Source: Millisia brevis NBRC 105863
GTDB taxonomy: Bacteria; Actinomycetota; Actinomycetes; Mycobacteriales; Mycobacteriaceae
Direction of reading: 5' to 3'
Length of the DNA: 64,000 nucleotides
Assembly (NCBI RefSeq): GCF_001552615.1
Contig: NZ_BCRN01000003.1
Location: 186,001 to 250,000, forward strand
Shown here: piece after piece, positions 1 through 10,353 of the stretch
Layout: every line of letters begins with the position of its first letter
How positions within the stretch are numbered: position 1 is the stretch's first letter
Translations under genes and position numbers: made by a program
Notes under the pieces: model-generated
Seen by the model: the letters and a program-made list of their open reading frames with translations, nothing else
What the model was told of the DNA's origin: nothing
The model's database searches: none

Positions 1-99
1 TGCGGCCGGGTTCTCGGGATAGGCGATACCGGCCGCTCCCCCGTAGTGGAATTCGGTCTCTTCGCGCGGCCCGCAGTTCGGGCAGCCGATCAGTTGCAT
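1..99 (-). CDS. soxD: Sarcosine oxidase delta subunit, C-terminus off the window
   Basis: The first 33 codons of a minus-strand gene that runs off the left edge. The peptide starts MQLIGCPNCGPREETEFHYGG-like and carries the Cys6-x-x-Cys9 pair that, with later His/Cys residues, binds zinc in the small delta subunit of heterotetrameric (alpha-beta-gamma-delta) sarcosine oxidase. It starts 11 bases after the soxB stop, in the usual soxB-soxD-soxA-soxG order, so soxA and soxG should lie just outside. The enzyme oxidises sarcosine to glycine and passes the methyl group to tetrahydrofolate. Assignment rests on the Cys motif and on the neighbour; only a third of the protein is visible. Confidence 0.85.
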   Translation of the reverse strand, partial: MQLIGCPNCGPREETEFHYGGAAGIAYPENPAA

Positions 100-110
100 G
101 GCCGATCCTT

Positions 111-1346
111 CTAGTGGGCGACGGCGGCGGCGCCGTGCTCGTCGATCAGGGCGCCGGAGATGAAGCGGTCCAGCGTGAACGGGGCGTTGACCTCGTGCGG
201 CTCGCCGGTGGCGACCATATGCGCCATGCACCAGCCGACACCGGGGGTCGCCTTGAATCCGCCGGTCCCCCACCCGCAGTTGAGGTACAGGTTCTCGAAC
301 GGGGTCGCACCGACGATCGGCGACGCGTCCGGGGTGACGTCGACGATGCCGGCCCAGGTGCGCAGCAGCCGGGCCCGCCCGAAGATCGGGAACAGCTCCA
401 CCGCCGCGGCCATCTGCCGTTCGATGATGTGGAAGGCGCCGCGCCGGCCGTAGCCGTTGTAGGAATCGACGCCGGCGCCCATCACCAGTTCACCCTTGTG
501 CGCCTGCGAGACGTAGACGTGTACCGCGTTGGACATCACCACGGTCGGATGGACCGGCTCGAGCAGTTCGGAGACCAACGCCTGCAGCGGGTGGCTCTGC
601 AGCGGCGCGGGGATCCCCAGCTGGTCGAGCAGGGTCGAGGTATGCCCGGCCGCGCACAACGCGACCGTGCCGCAGCCGATCTCACCGCGGGTGGTGGTCA
701 CGCCGGTCACCCGATCACCGTCGGTCCGGAATCCGGTGACCTCGCAGTTCTGGATGATGTCGACCCCGGCCGCGCTCGCCTTGCGGGCGAAGCCCCAGGC
801 GACGTAGTCGTGCTTGGCGATACCGCCGCGCGGCTGGAAGGTCGCGCCGAGCACCGGGTAGCGGATGTCCGCGGAGGTGTTGACGATCGGGCAGACGGTG
901 CCGACCTCCTTCGGGTCGAGCCACTCGGCGTCGATCCCGTTGAGCCGGTTGGCCTCGATGCGCCGGACGCTGTCGCGCACGTCCTGCTCGGTATGCGCCA
1001 GGTTCATCACCCCGCGCTGGCTGAACAGGATCGGATAGCCGAGGTCCTCCTCGAGCCCCTCCCAGAGCTTCAGGGCGTGCTCGTAGATGCCGGCGCTCTC
1101 GTCCCACAGATAGTTCGAGCGGATCAGCGTGGTGTTGCGCGCCATATTCCCGCCGGCGAGCCAACCGCGTTCGAGTACGGCGACATTGGTGATCCCGTGG
1201 TTGCGCACCAGGTAGTGGGCGGTCGCCAGACCGTGCCCGCCGCCACCGACGATCACCACGTCGTAGTGGCGCTTGGGTTCCGGGTTGTCCCACAGGAAAT
1301 CCGGGTGCTCGGGGAGATCCGCGCCGGGCGGCGTCGTACCGGCCAT
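111..1346 (-). CDS. soxB: Sarcosine oxidase beta subunit (FAD/FMN)
   Basis: A 411-residue flavoprotein of the DAO family, the normal length for SoxB. The dinucleotide-binding glycines G34-x-G36-x-x-G39 follow a VVIV strand, and an E-R pair follows at the end of the Rossmann beta-2 strand ([10 protein letters not shown]). His179 in GGIAKHD matches the His that holds FMN covalently in characterised heterotetrameric enzymes; this is inferred by alignment from memory. The C-terminal part has the conserved [18 protein letters not shown] and [11 protein letters not shown] segments. It is cytoplasmic and oxidises sarcosine to glycine together with SoxA, SoxG and SoxD. It lies downstream of gbcA/gbcB with a short gap, so the operon probably covers betaine to glycine. 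Confidence 0.95.
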   Translation of the reverse strand: MAGTTPPGADLPEHPDFLWDNPEPKRHYDVVIVGGGGHGLATAHYLVRNHGITNVAVLERGWLAGGNMARNTTLIRSNYLWDESAGIYEHALKLWEGLEEDLGYPILFSQRGVMNLAHTEQDVRDSVRRIEANRLNGIDAEWLDPKEVGTVCPIVNTSADIRYPVLGATFQPRGGIAKHDYVAWGFARKASAAGVDIIQNCEVTGFRTDGDRVTGVTTTRGEIGCGTVALCAAGHTSTLLDQLGIPAPLQSHPLQALVSELLEPVHPTVVMSNAVHVYVSQAHKGELVMGAGVDSYNGYGRRGAFHIIERQMAAAVELFPIFGRARLLRTWAGIVDVTPDASPIVGATPFENLYLNCGWGTGGFKATPGVGWCMAHMVATGEPHEVNAPFTLDRFISGALIDEHGAAAVAH

Positions 1347-1381
1347 CTACCTGTCCTTCACGAGTTGGGCGAACATGGCTG

Positions 1382-2488
1382 TCAGTTGTCGAGGACGACC
1401 GACGAGGTGGGCACCGAGCAGCAGAGCAATACCTTGCCCTGCTTGACCTCCCGCGGACGGATGCCGCCGTTGTGGTTCATCTCGACATCGCCCGAGATCT
1501 TGGTGACCTTGCAGGTGCCGCACATGCCCTGGCCGCACGACGAGGGCAGCATGATGCCCGCGGCCGCGGCGGCGTCGAGGATCGGGGTGTCCGGCGGGCA
1601 CAGGATGCTGCGGCCGCGGCGGGAGAACTCGATGGTGAATCCCTCGGTCGCCGGCTCGGCCATCGCCACCGGCGGCGGGACCGCCAGGACGTAGCTCTCC
1701 TCGTGGATGCGTTCCGGTGAGATCCCCTGGGCGATCAGCACTTCGCGAATATCGCGACGGAAGGAATCCGGACCGCAGAGGTAGATCTCCCGGTCCGCGT
1801 GGTCCGGGCAGATCGCCAGCAGCAGGTCGCCGGTCAGCCGGCCGCGGTGACCGTCCCAGGCGTCGAGCGAATCGCGGGTGCAGGTATGCCCGACCAGGAT
1901 CGTGTTGTCGATCTCCTCGGCGGCCAGATGGTCGAGTTCCGCCCGGAAGGCGATATCCGACGGGGTGCGGGCGCTGTGCACGAAGGCGATATCGCAGCCG
2001 GTGGTCAGATCAGCCGCCGTGCGCACCATCGACAGCATCGGGGTGATCCCGCTGCCGGCGGAGACCAACAGGTACCGGCCGCCGGGCTCCGGCAGGCAGG
2101 TGAACTGGCCGAGCGGGCCCGCGGCGTGCACGGTGCCGCCGGGCTGCAGATTGTCGTGCAGCCAGGTCGACACCGCGCCGGTCGCGATGCGCTTGACGGT
2201 GATCGAGACCGTGTACGGGCGGGTCGGCGGCGAGGAGATGCTGTAGCACCGCTCGACGCGCTCACCGTCGATGTCGACGCCGATCGTCATGTACTGGCCG
2301 GGCAGGAACTCGAACCGACGAGGCTCCGGGGCGGCGAAGGTGAACGTGACGATGTCGTGTGTGGTGTCGCGGCGGGCGACACAGACCAGGGTGGAGTCGA
2401 CCGAGTCGTCCCAGGCGGGGACGTCGACCAGGCTCATCGGCCGCCGTACCGGGGCGGCCGGCGGCGCGGGGATCGGCGCCGCGGTCAT
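1382..2488 (-). CDS. gbcB: Glycine betaine demethylase reductase component
   Basis: A 368-residue ferredoxin-NAD(P)H reductase fused to a plant-type 2Fe-2S ferredoxin. In order: an FAD-binding barrel with RCYSISS at 80-86, an NAD domain with GSGITP at 145-150 and a CGP at 238-240, and a C-terminal 2Fe-2S loop with Cys318, Cys323, Cys326 and Cys356/357. GbcB passes electrons to the Rieske oxygenase GbcA, which demethylates glycine betaine to dimethylglycine with release of formaldehyde. The ATG at 2488 overlaps the gbcA stop by ATGA. The reading frame stays open upstream inside gbcA, but those longer starts have no homology to this family. Related stachydrine or carnitine demethylase reductases cannot be excluded on sequence alone; the sox and sdaA neighbours favour betaine. 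Confidence 0.88.
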   Translation of the reverse strand: MTAAPIPAPPAAPVRRPMSLVDVPAWDDSVDSTLVCVARRDTTHDIVTFTFAAPEPRRFEFLPGQYMTIGVDIDGERVERCYSISSPPTRPYTVSITVKRIATGAVSTWLHDNLQPGGTVHAAGPLGQFTCLPEPGGRYLLVSAGSGITPMLSMVRTAADLTTGCDIAFVHSARTPSDIAFRAELDHLAAEEIDNTILVGHTCTRDSLDAWDGHRGRLTGDLLLAICPDHADREIYLCGPDSFRRDIREVLIAQGISPERIHEESYVLAVPPPVAMAEPATEGFTIEFSRRGRSILCPPDTPILDAAAAAGIMLPSSCGQGMCGTCKVTKISGDVEMNHNGGIRPREVKQGKVLLCCSVPTSSVVLDN

Positions 2489-3801
2489 CCGGCTTCCTGC
2501 ACGACCGACAGGTGATCGTCGGGGATGCCGCGGTGGAAGCGCAGGCGCCCGATGTACCAGTTGATGAACGCCTCGACCTGGAACTCGGACGGCGCATAGG
2601 GGCCCGGCACGTAGGCGGGGCTCGAGATGCCCTCCTGCGCGAGTCCGACGAAGTTGGCGTCCTGCTGGTTGGTGATCTCCCAGACGTTGGTCATCCGGTC
2701 GAGGTCGTAATCGACCCCTTCCTCGGCGTCCTCGTGGACCAGCCAGGTGGTGCGCACCCGGCACGTGTCGGGGCCGATCGGCAGCACCGAGAAGGTGATC
2801 GCGTGGTCGGAGGTGATGTGCAGCCACAGATTGGGCTGGGCGTGCATCGACAGTCGACCCAACCGGGTGACCGGCATATCGGTCAGCAGCTTGGTCGAGG
2901 CGACCGTGCCGTCGAGGGTGAACGATTCGCCGGCCAGGTCCATCGGCTCGCGCTCGATGTGGAATCCCGTGGGGCGGGTGTCGAGTTCGGCGACGCGCTC
3001 GTGCGGCAGGCCGTAGTGGTCCCAGACCGCCTTGTGCTCGACCATCGCGGCGTTGAAGCGGTCGAAGATCGGGCGCAGCCGCGTCGGGATCGCCTCGCTG
3101 TCGCTGTAGCCCCACGTCGGGAAGAAGGTGTTCAACAGTTCGGGATGCCCGACGCTGCAGTGGTAACACTCCCGGTTGTTCTCCATGGTCAGCTTCCAGT
3201 TGCCATGCTCGACCAGGTCAACCTGCTTGGCCACCTTCGCCTTTCGCAGATCGTGCGGCTCCAGGTAGGGAGCGACGATCGCGGCGACGTCGTCGATGTC
3301 GGCGGGCGGCTCGTCGGCGAGACAGATGAAGATCAGGCCGGCGATGCTGCGCACGTTCACGCTGCGCAGCGAGAAGCAGCTCTTGTCGAAGGTCGGCGAC
3401 TGCCCCTCGGCGTACAGCAATTTGCCGTCCATACCGTAGGTCCACTGGTGGTAGCTGCAGACGATGTTGCCGACGCTGCCGCTCTCCTCGGCCAGAATGC
3501 GCGCGCCGCGATGCCGGCAGACGTTGTGGTACGCCTGCACCTGCTCGTCGTCGTCGCGGGCGATGATCACCGAATACCGGCCCAGGGTGACGGTGACGAA
3601 GTCGCCCGGCTCGGCGATCTCGGGCTCGGTCGCCACGAAGATCCACTGCTTGGAAAAGATCTCGGCGATATCGAGATCGAAGACTTCCGGACTGGTGTAG
3701 AACGGCGCCGCCAAGCTCATACCGCGGGGGCGGCTCCGAATCAGATCATCGAGCCACGATTCGAGCTGTGGGTCGGCAGTTCCATCGACAGGTGTGTTCA
3801 C
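2485..3801 (-). CDS. gbcA: Glycine betaine demethylase Rieske oxygenase component
   Basis: A 438-residue aromatic-ring-hydroxylase-type oxygenase that acts on glycine betaine. The Rieske 2Fe-2S site is Cys95-x-His97 (CRHRGAR) and Cys115-x-x-His118 (CSYHQW). The catalytic domain contains NWKLTMENNRECYHC, which holds the mononuclear-iron histidines. I chose the GTG at 3801 because GGAG stands eight bases upstream. An ATG at 3852 would lengthen the protein by 17 residues and lies inside the palindrome cluster described separately. First gene of gbcA-gbcB-soxB-soxD, divergent from sdaA. Formaldehyde from the reaction needs disposal, so the formate dehydrogenase about 20 kb away is of interest. 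Confidence 0.9.
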   Translation of the reverse strand: MNTPVDGTADPQLESWLDDLIRSRPRGMSLAAPFYTSPEVFDLDIAEIFSKQWIFVATEPEIAEPGDFVTVTLGRYSVIIARDDDEQVQAYHNVCRHRGARILAEESGSVGNIVCSYHQWTYGMDGKLLYAEGQSPTFDKSCFSLRSVNVRSIAGLIFICLADEPPADIDDVAAIVAPYLEPHDLRKAKVAKQVDLVEHGNWKLTMENNRECYHCSVGHPELLNTFFPTWGYSDSEAIPTRLRPIFDRFNAAMVEHKAVWDHYGLPHERVAELDTRPTGFHIEREPMDLAGESFTLDGTVASTKLLTDMPVTRLGRLSMHAQPNLWLHITSDHAITFSVLPIGPDTCRVRTTWLVHEDAEEGVDYDLDRMTNVWEITNQQDANFVGLAQEGISSPAYVPGPYAPSEFQVEAFINWYIGRLRFHRGIPDDHLSVVQEAG

Positions 3802-3834
3802 GGTCGGATCTCCGAGGCGCCGGGGGCGGATGAT

Positions 3835-3874
3835 TTGTTGCGTAATGCGCATCGATGCGCGTCTACCGCAACAA
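3835..3874. promoter_or_regulatory. Nested dyad in the gbcA/sdaA divergent control region
   Basis: The 340 bases from 3802 to 4141 hold no gene and separate gbcA from divergent sdaA. Within them an 8-base inverted repeat, TTGTTGCG (3835-3842) and CGCAACAA (3867-3874), brackets a perfect 14-base palindrome GCGCATCGATGCGC (3847-3860). The two dyads are centred within one base of each other. The cluster sits 34-73 bases upstream of the gbcA start. I infer an operator for the betaine operon; the regulator is not in the window. The rest of the gap shows nothing else I can name. Confidence 0.5.
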
Positions 3875-4141
3875 TGGTGCGGCGTCCGCCGAACGCTGTC
3901 AAGCCGGGGAAATGTCGGTCTTCGTGCACAGACACGAGGGATCGGGGTGTGTATCGTCGGTGACAGCCCACCCGGTCGCCGCCGCGGACGACCGGTTGTC
4001 CGCCCGCGACTCGGTCCGGCGGAAGGACCGCCTCGCTCGGCACACGCATGCCTCTCGCGCTTCGCATACATACGCTGACGCCACCGCCGGCCGTCATCCA
4101 CATCCCCCGGCACGCCACCGGCCCGCCGCACGGAGAACCCC

Positions 4142-5533
4142 ATGCCCATCAGTGTTTTCGACCTGTTCTCGGTAGGCATCGGCCCGTCGAGTTCCCATAC
4201 CGTCGGACCGATGCGCGCGGCCGCCGACGTCGCCGACCGGCTGACCTCCGCCGATCTGCTCGGGGCGGTCGATACCGTCGACATCCATCTCTACGGGTCC
4301 CTGGCGGCCACCGGCGACGGCCACGGCACCCTGTCCGCGATCCTGCTGGGGCTCGAGGGGTTTCACCCGGAATCGATCGACACCGAGACCAAGGACACCC
4401 GGATCGCGCGCATGCGCGCGACCGGCACGGTCGACATAGCGGGCAAGATCGCCATCGGGCTCCGGGAATCCGACCTGGTGTTGCATCCGGAGACCTTCCT
4501 CGACCGCCACGCCAACGGGATGACGATCACCGTGCGCGCTGCCGACGGCGACGTGCTGTTCGACCGCACCTACTTCTCGGTGGGCGGCGGCTTCGTCGTC
4601 ACCGAGGAGGGCGAGCCGGTCGGTGCCGGCGCCGGGCCGTCGGCGCCTCCCGCGTACCCCTATCGCAGCGGCTCCGAGCTGCTCGAGATGTGCACCCGGG
4701 AGAACCTCTCGATCTCCGACCTGGCGCTGTGCAACGAAGCCGGCCACGGCAGCGCGGACGACATACGTGCGCGCATCCTGCACCTGCGCGATGTGATGGC
4801 CGCCTGCGCGCAGTCCGGCATCGGCCGCGACGGCGTCCTGCCCGGCTCCCTCGGTGTGCGTCGGCGGGCCAAGAACTGGTTCGAACGGCTCGACGCCGAG
4901 GACCCCGACCGCTCGGCCGAGTTCGCCGAGGACTGGGTCAACCTGATCGCCCTGGCGGTCAATGAGGAGAACGCCTCCGGGGGGCGGGTCGTCACCGCGC
5001 CCACCAACGGCGCGGCCGGGATCATCCCCGCCGTCCTGCACTACGCCGCCTCCTATACCCGTCCCGGCCGCGCCGATCCGGACGGGACGGCCGTGCGATT
5101 CCTGTTGACCGCCGCCGCGATCGGCTCGCTGTTCAAGGAGCGCGCCTCGATCTCCGGCGCCGAGGTCGGCTGCCAGGGCGAGGTCGGCTCGGCGGCGGCG
5201 ATGGCGGCCGCCGGACTGGCCGAGGTCCTCGGCGGCAGCCCGGCCCAGGTGGAGAACGCCGCCGAAATCGCCATGGAGCACAGCCTCGGACTGACCTGCG
5301 ATCCGATCGGCGGACTGGTGCAGATCCCCTGCATCGAGCGCAACGCGATCTCCGCCGGCAAGGCGATCAACGCCGCCCGCATGGCGATGCGCGGCGACGG
5401 TACCCACCGCGTCAGCCTCGACCAGGTGATCGACACGATGCGCGAAACCGGCCGCGATATGCACACCAAATACAAGGAGACCGCAACCGGCGGACTGGCG
5501 CTGCACGTGCCGCTCAATATCGTCGAGTGCTGA
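4142..5533 (+). CDS. sdaA: L-serine ammonia-lyase (iron-sulfur type)
   Basis: A 463-residue single-chain L-serine dehydratase that converts serine to pyruvate and ammonia with a 4Fe-4S cluster in the cytoplasm. The N-terminus has the family signature [19 protein letters not shown]. The catalytic domain has [29 protein letters not shown] and [16 protein letters not shown], which carry cluster cysteines. The ATG at 4142 has GGAG seven bases upstream. Glycine made by GbcAB and sarcosine oxidase can be turned to serine by GlyA and then to pyruvate here. It is transcribed away from gbcA, from the shared control region. Confidence 0.93.
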   Translation: MPISVFDLFSVGIGPSSSHTVGPMRAAADVADRLTSADLLGAVDTVDIHLYGSLAATGDGHGTLSAILLGLEGFHPESIDTETKDTRIARMRATGTVDIAGKIAIGLRESDLVLHPETFLDRHANGMTITVRAADGDVLFDRTYFSVGGGFVVTEEGEPVGAGAGPSAPPAYPYRSGSELLEMCTRENLSISDLALCNEAGHGSADDIRARILHLRDVMAACAQSGIGRDGVLPGSLGVRRRAKNWFERLDAEDPDRSAEFAEDWVNLIALAVNEENASGGRVVTAPTNGAAGIIPAVLHYAASYTRPGRADPDGTAVRFLLTAAAIGSLFKERASISGAEVGCQGEVGSAAAMAAAGLAEVLGGSPAQVENAAEIAMEHSLGLTCDPIGGLVQIPCIERNAISAGKAINAARMAMRGDGTHRVSLDQVIDTMRETGRDMHTKYKETATGGLALHVPLNIVEC

Positions 5534-5538
5534 ATCAC

Positions 5539-5556
5539 AGCGGCATTTCATCCGCT
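5539..5556 (+). terminator. Possible sdaA terminator hairpin
   Basis: AGCGG and CCGCT form a short five-base stem just after the sdaA stop, followed by a T-rich stretch (ATTTCTTATTTG). Short for an actinobacterial terminator but well placed. Confidence 0.4.
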
Positions 5557-5665
5557 ATTTCTTATTTGTCCGAATTCTGACATACCTTCCGCCGCTGCGA
5601 ACATGCGCCGAGCACGTCGATCAAGGACAATTCCGGCAACTCCACCCGCCCGAAGGGGGTCGCCC

Positions 5666-7297
5666 ATGTCGACGGTCGTGATCTATCTGGTCGTCACGTT
5701 CGGACTCGGCGGTTTGGCGATGGCCCTGCGCCTGCCGCCGTTGGTCGGATTCCTCGCCGCCGGATTTGTCATCAACGCGCTCAACGTCGAGGACATCCCG
5801 CTTCTCGAAACGATGGCCGATCTCGGCGTGACCCTGTTGCTCTTCGCGATCGGCCTCAAGCTCGATGTGCGGATCCTGCTCCGGCGGGAGGTCTGGCTGA
5901 CCACGACGGTGCACATGGTGATCAGCATCGTGGCGGTCAGTGTCGTGCTGTGGCTGGCGGCGGTCGCCGGAATCGCGATGCTGGCGGGCCAAAGTATGCA
6001 GACGATCGCCCTGCTGGCGTTCGCGCTGTCGTTCTCCAGCACCGTATTTGTGGTCAAGGTGCTCGAGGAACGCGGCGAGACACATGCCCTCTACGGCCGG
6101 ATCGCGATCGGCATCCTGGTGATGCAGGACATCGTCGCGGTGGTGTTCCTGACCGCGACCAGTGGACACCTGCCGAGTATCTGGGCGTTGACCCTGGTCG
6201 GCCTCTGGCCGTTGACGCGGGTGCTGAGACGCATCTGGGCGCGGCTCGGGCACGGCGAGATGCAGTCGCTGTTCGGCATCGTCATGGCGTTGGTGCCCGG
6301 CTACGCGCTGTTCTCCGCGGTGGGTCTCAAGGGTGACCTCGGCGCGCTGATCATGGGCGTGCTGCTCGCCTCGCATCCCGCGTCGTCCGAGTTGGCGCGC
6401 TCGCTCTTCCACATCAAGGAATTGCTGCTGGTCGGCTTCTTCGTATCGATCGGCCTGACCGGGCTGCCCGACCTGCCCACGATCGGCGTCGCACTGCTGA
6501 TGGTGGTCCTGCTGCCGTTCAAGGGTGCGCTGTATATGGTGCTGCTCGCGGCGATGAAGCTGCGCTATCGCACCTCGATCCTCGCCGGCCTGAGTTTGAT
6601 GAACTACTCCGAATTCGGGTTGATCGTGGTCTCGGTCGGCGTCTCGGCCGGCATCCTCGCCCCCGCCTGGCTGGTGGAGATCTCGATCGCGGTCGCCTTG
6701 AGCTTCGTGGTGTCCGCGTTGGTCAACGGCCGCGGCCACATGATGGTCGAGAAGATTGCCGCGCGACTGCCCAAGCGGGACGAGCTGAGCCTGCACCCGG
6801 AGGAACGCCCCGGCGACGCCGGCGACGCCGAGGTGGTGGTGATCGGCATGGGCCGCGTGGGTCTGGCCGCCTACCAACGGTTGACCGACCATTACGGGCT
6901 GCGCGTCGTGGGCGTCGACTACGACGGGCCGCGCATTCACCGCCTCGAGGAGGCGGGGCTGCACGTCATCGAAGGCGACGCGACCGACCTCGACTTCTGG
7001 AATCGGATGCGCCGCTCGGATTCGGTGCGCATCGCCGTGCTGGCGATGCCGCGCCACGGCGCGAATGTCACCGCCCTGGAATGCCTGCGCGAGTCCGGGT
7101 TCGGGGGCAAGACCGCGGCGGTGGCCCGCTACGAGGACGAGGTCCAGTGGGCGAAGGACCACGGTGTCGACACCGCCTTCAACGTCTACGCCGGCGCCGG
7201 CCTCGAACTGGCGGACCAGGTCGCCGGTGACGTCGAGGCGCCCCGCCCGAAGCCGGCACCCGTCGAAACCGCAGGCATCGAGCCGGCGGAAGGCTGA
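5666..7297 (+). CDS. CPA2-family cation:proton antiporter with TrkA-N domain (KefB-like)
   Basis: A 543-residue inner-membrane protein. About the first 375 residues form the Na+/H+ exchanger domain, with a run of hydrophobic helices and the conserved ALSFSSTVF and LGVTLLLFAIGLKLD segments. The rest is a Rossmann RCK/TrkA-N domain with GMGRVGLAAY and an Asp at the end of the second strand, expected to sense NAD(H). It probably exchanges K+ or Na+ for protons. The ATG at 5666 follows AAGGGGG; an earlier in-frame ATG at 5603 has no ribosome site. It is followed nine bases later by the phosphoribosyltransferase, so the two are probably co-transcribed. The transported ion is not settled by sequence. 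Confidence 0.85.
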   Translation: MSTVVIYLVVTFGLGGLAMALRLPPLVGFLAAGFVINALNVEDIPLLETMADLGVTLLLFAIGLKLDVRILLRREVWLTTTVHMVISIVAVSVVLWLAAVAGIAMLAGQSMQTIALLAFALSFSSTVFVVKVLEERGETHALYGRIAIGILVMQDIVAVVFLTATSGHLPSIWALTLVGLWPLTRVLRRIWARLGHGEMQSLFGIVMALVPGYALFSAVGLKGDLGALIMGVLLASHPASSELARSLFHIKELLLVGFFVSIGLTGLPDLPTIGVALLMVVLLPFKGALYMVLLAAMKLRYRTSILAGLSLMNYSEFGLIVVSVGVSAGILAPAWLVEISIAVALSFVVSALVNGRGHMMVEKIAARLPKRDELSLHPEERPGDAGDAEVVVIGMGRVGLAAYQRLTDHYGLRVVGVDYDGPRIHRLEEAGLHVIEGDATDLDFWNRMRRSDSVRIAVLAMPRHGANVTALECLRESGFGGKTAAVARYEDEVQWAKDHGVDTAFNVYAGAGLELADQVAGDVEAPRPKPAPVETAGIEPAEG

Positions 7298-7305
7298 GGA
7301 GACCG

Positions 7306-8022
7306 ATGGATCTGACCGGCTACGGCAGCTATCACGACCGGATCGTCCCGGCGGCCACCTACCCGCAACTGCCGCCGGGCCCCTACCCCGACACCTTTCC
7401 GGTGCGCCTGCCCGACGGGGACTGGGCCGAGCTGCCGTTCCTGGCGTTGCCGGACGGCTTCGACACCGCGATCGCCTACCTGTGCATCACCGAGAACTCC
7501 TTCGACCTCGAGGACCGGCTGTCGACGGCGATGGCGGAACTGGTCGCCGACCTCGACGCGGAGGTGGTGATCGGAATGCCGACGCTCGGCATGGTGCTCG
7601 CGGCATCGGTCGCCCGCAAGCTCGGCCATCCCTGGTATGTGCCGCTGAGCTATTCGCGGAAGTTCTGGTTCACCGACGAATGCTCGGTGCCGGTCCGGTC
7701 GATCACCAGCCCCACCGTGCCCAAGACGGTCTACATCGATCCGCGACTGCTCGAACGCCTCGACGGGCGGCGGGTGCTGCTGGTCGAGGACGTCATCTCC
7801 ACCGGCGGCACCGTGAGCGCGGAGTTGACGCTGATGCGGCGGCTCGGGGTGAACGTCGTCGGCGTGGTGACCGCGATCAAGGAGACCAATGTCTGGGAGG
7901 GGGCGCTCGCCGCGATCGATCCGACCTGGCCGGACCTGGTGCGCGCCCCGATCTCGCTGCCACTGTTCCGCCGCACCCCCGGCGGCTGGCAGCCCGATCC
8001 CACCACCGCCCCCACCCCCTGA
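7306..8022 (+). CDS. Type I phosphoribosyltransferase domain protein
   Basis: A 238-residue cytoplasmic protein. The PRPP-binding signature VLLVEDVISTGGT is at 157-169, preceded by a PRTase-like core (EVVIGMPTLGMVLAASVARKLG). Residues 1-60 form a family-specific extension. The substrate base is not evident; the family is often annotated only as phosphoribosyltransferase, and an adenine or orotate PRTase is not supported by a specific hood motif. The ATG follows GAGGAG at good spacing and the gene sits just behind the KefB-like gene. Its stop codon lies inside a direct repeat (8015-8069). Confidence 0.8.
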   Translation: MDLTGYGSYHDRIVPAATYPQLPPGPYPDTFPVRLPDGDWAELPFLALPDGFDTAIAYLCITENSFDLEDRLSTAMAELVADLDAEVVIGMPTLGMVLAASVARKLGHPWYVPLSYSRKFWFTDECSVPVRSITSPTVPKTVYIDPRLLERLDGRRVLLVEDVISTGGTVSAELTLMRRLGVNVVGVVTAIKETNVWEGALAAIDPTWPDLVRAPISLPLFRRTPGGWQPDPTTAPTP

Positions 8023-8069
8023 ACCCGCCCCGCTCCTCCGGTAGCCCGATCCCCCTGACCCGCCCGCTC
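8015..8069. repeat. Imperfect direct repeat spanning the stop of the phosphoribosyltransferase gene
   Basis: CCCCCTGAACCCGCCCCGCTC (8015-8035) recurs as CCCCCTGACCCGCCCGCTC (8051-8069), with two single-base deletions. The first copy contains the real TGA stop (8020-8022) and the second contains a duplicate TGA. A neighbouring AGCCCGATCC is also repeated, at 7991-8000 and 8043-8052. Confidence 0.7.
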
Positions 8070-8119
8070 TTTGGGGAGCCCGAAAGCCATGGGGTGGGTA
8101 CGAAACTCCCCACAGGCGG

Positions 8120-9105
8120 TCACAGCACGCAGCCGGGGCCGCAGGGGCGGGGGCGGCCGGACCACCCCGCCCGTTGGAGCAGGGCGGCCAGCCGCCGCGC
8201 GGTCTCGCAGGGGCGGTGGAAGACCTGCCCGTAGCCCAGCCGCACCGCCTTTTCGTTGCGCACCCATGCGTCGAGGTCGCGGTCGAGGTCCCGATCTCGT
8301 TGGGCGGCGGTGTCGTGGTGGAGCCGGCCGTCGAGTTCGATGACGAGGTCGTGACTGACCACGTCGCGCCGGGTCAACCCCATGGTCGCGCGAACCTCCG
8401 ATTGTCCGGCCGCCCGCGGCAGGCCGTGCGCCCGCTCGACGCCCTGCAGGTAGCCCTGCTCGAGCACCGAACACGACCCCCGGCGACATCGACCAACAGA
8501 TCGAGCAGCCACGCCCGGTCCGGCACCCGACGATTCTCGAGCGCCGTCCGAATCCGGTACGGCGACGTGCGTCGACCGCGGCAGGCGCGGGCGATGATGT
8601 CGACACGATCCCAACGGTTTTCCTCGTCGAGGCATGTGTCGATCACCGCGTGCTCGTAGCGCACCCGCGACGGCGCCGACCACGGATCGAGGCGATCGTG
8701 GAAGCTACGACTGCGGTGGACCACCACGCCCGCCGGGGCGCGCAGTCGTCGGGAATGGGAGACCAGGACGTGGATGGGCACCCGCTCGGGTCCGGCCGTG
8801 CGCGGCCCTTCGATCGCCCGGATCGCCGAGAGGTGGGTCAGGGCGGCGGGGTGGGCCCAGAGCACCGCGGCGCCGGCGCGCTGTTCCCAACTCGGCGGGC
8901 CGGTATGCGCGACGTAGACGCTCGGCAGGATCGGCGCCCAGATGCGCCGGCGCAGGAGTCGCCGGATGTCGTGGGGACGATAACCATGGTCGATCGCCTG
9001 GCGGTGGCTGATCACGCCCGCCGGCAGGTCGAGCAGGTCCTCGATAACGGCACCCGGATCCGGCTCGGGCCCGGCCGGCGCGAGTGATCGTTCGGATGGC
9101 GGCAC
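8120..9105 (-). pseudogene. AbiEi-like wHTH / DUF559 nuclease-fold protein, frameshifted
   Basis: Two overlapping frames together encode one protein of about 327 residues. The 5' frame (from GTG at 9105) starts with an AbiEi-antitoxin-like winged helix (LDLPAGVISHRQAIDHGYRPHDIRRLLRRRIW). It continues to VDVAGG, where a five-C run on the plus strand (8477-8481) breaks the frame. The neighbouring frame picks up with CSVLEQGYLQGVERAHGLPR and the DUF559 core VIELDGRLHHDTAAQRDRD, ending at 8120. This two-part architecture is common in actinobacteria as a single intact gene. One extra base in the C run restores it, so either a real frameshift mutation or a homopolymer sequencing error is possible. 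The role of intact members is not established. Confidence 0.75.
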
Positions 9106-9122
9106 CCCCTCACGGTGCCCGC

Positions 9123-9153
9123 CCGGGAAGCCGATCCGCTACAGGGTTCCCGG
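9123..9153 (-). terminator. Possible ugp operon terminator
   Basis: CCGGGAA (9123-9129) and TTCCCGG (9147-9153) can pair across a 17-base loop downstream of ugpC. The stem is short and has no T tract. Confidence 0.3.
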
Positions 9154-9278
9154 ACCTGTGGATGACGCTTCGCGCCCGGGGATAGTCCACGCCCGCCGGG
9201 CCGATCCTGTGCTAGTGGCGCAGCCATCCCCCGCTGAACCGGATGTGGCCGCGCCGAATCGGATACCGACAGGCGCCC

Positions 9279-10352
<1,074 letters not shown>

Positions 10353-10353
10353 A

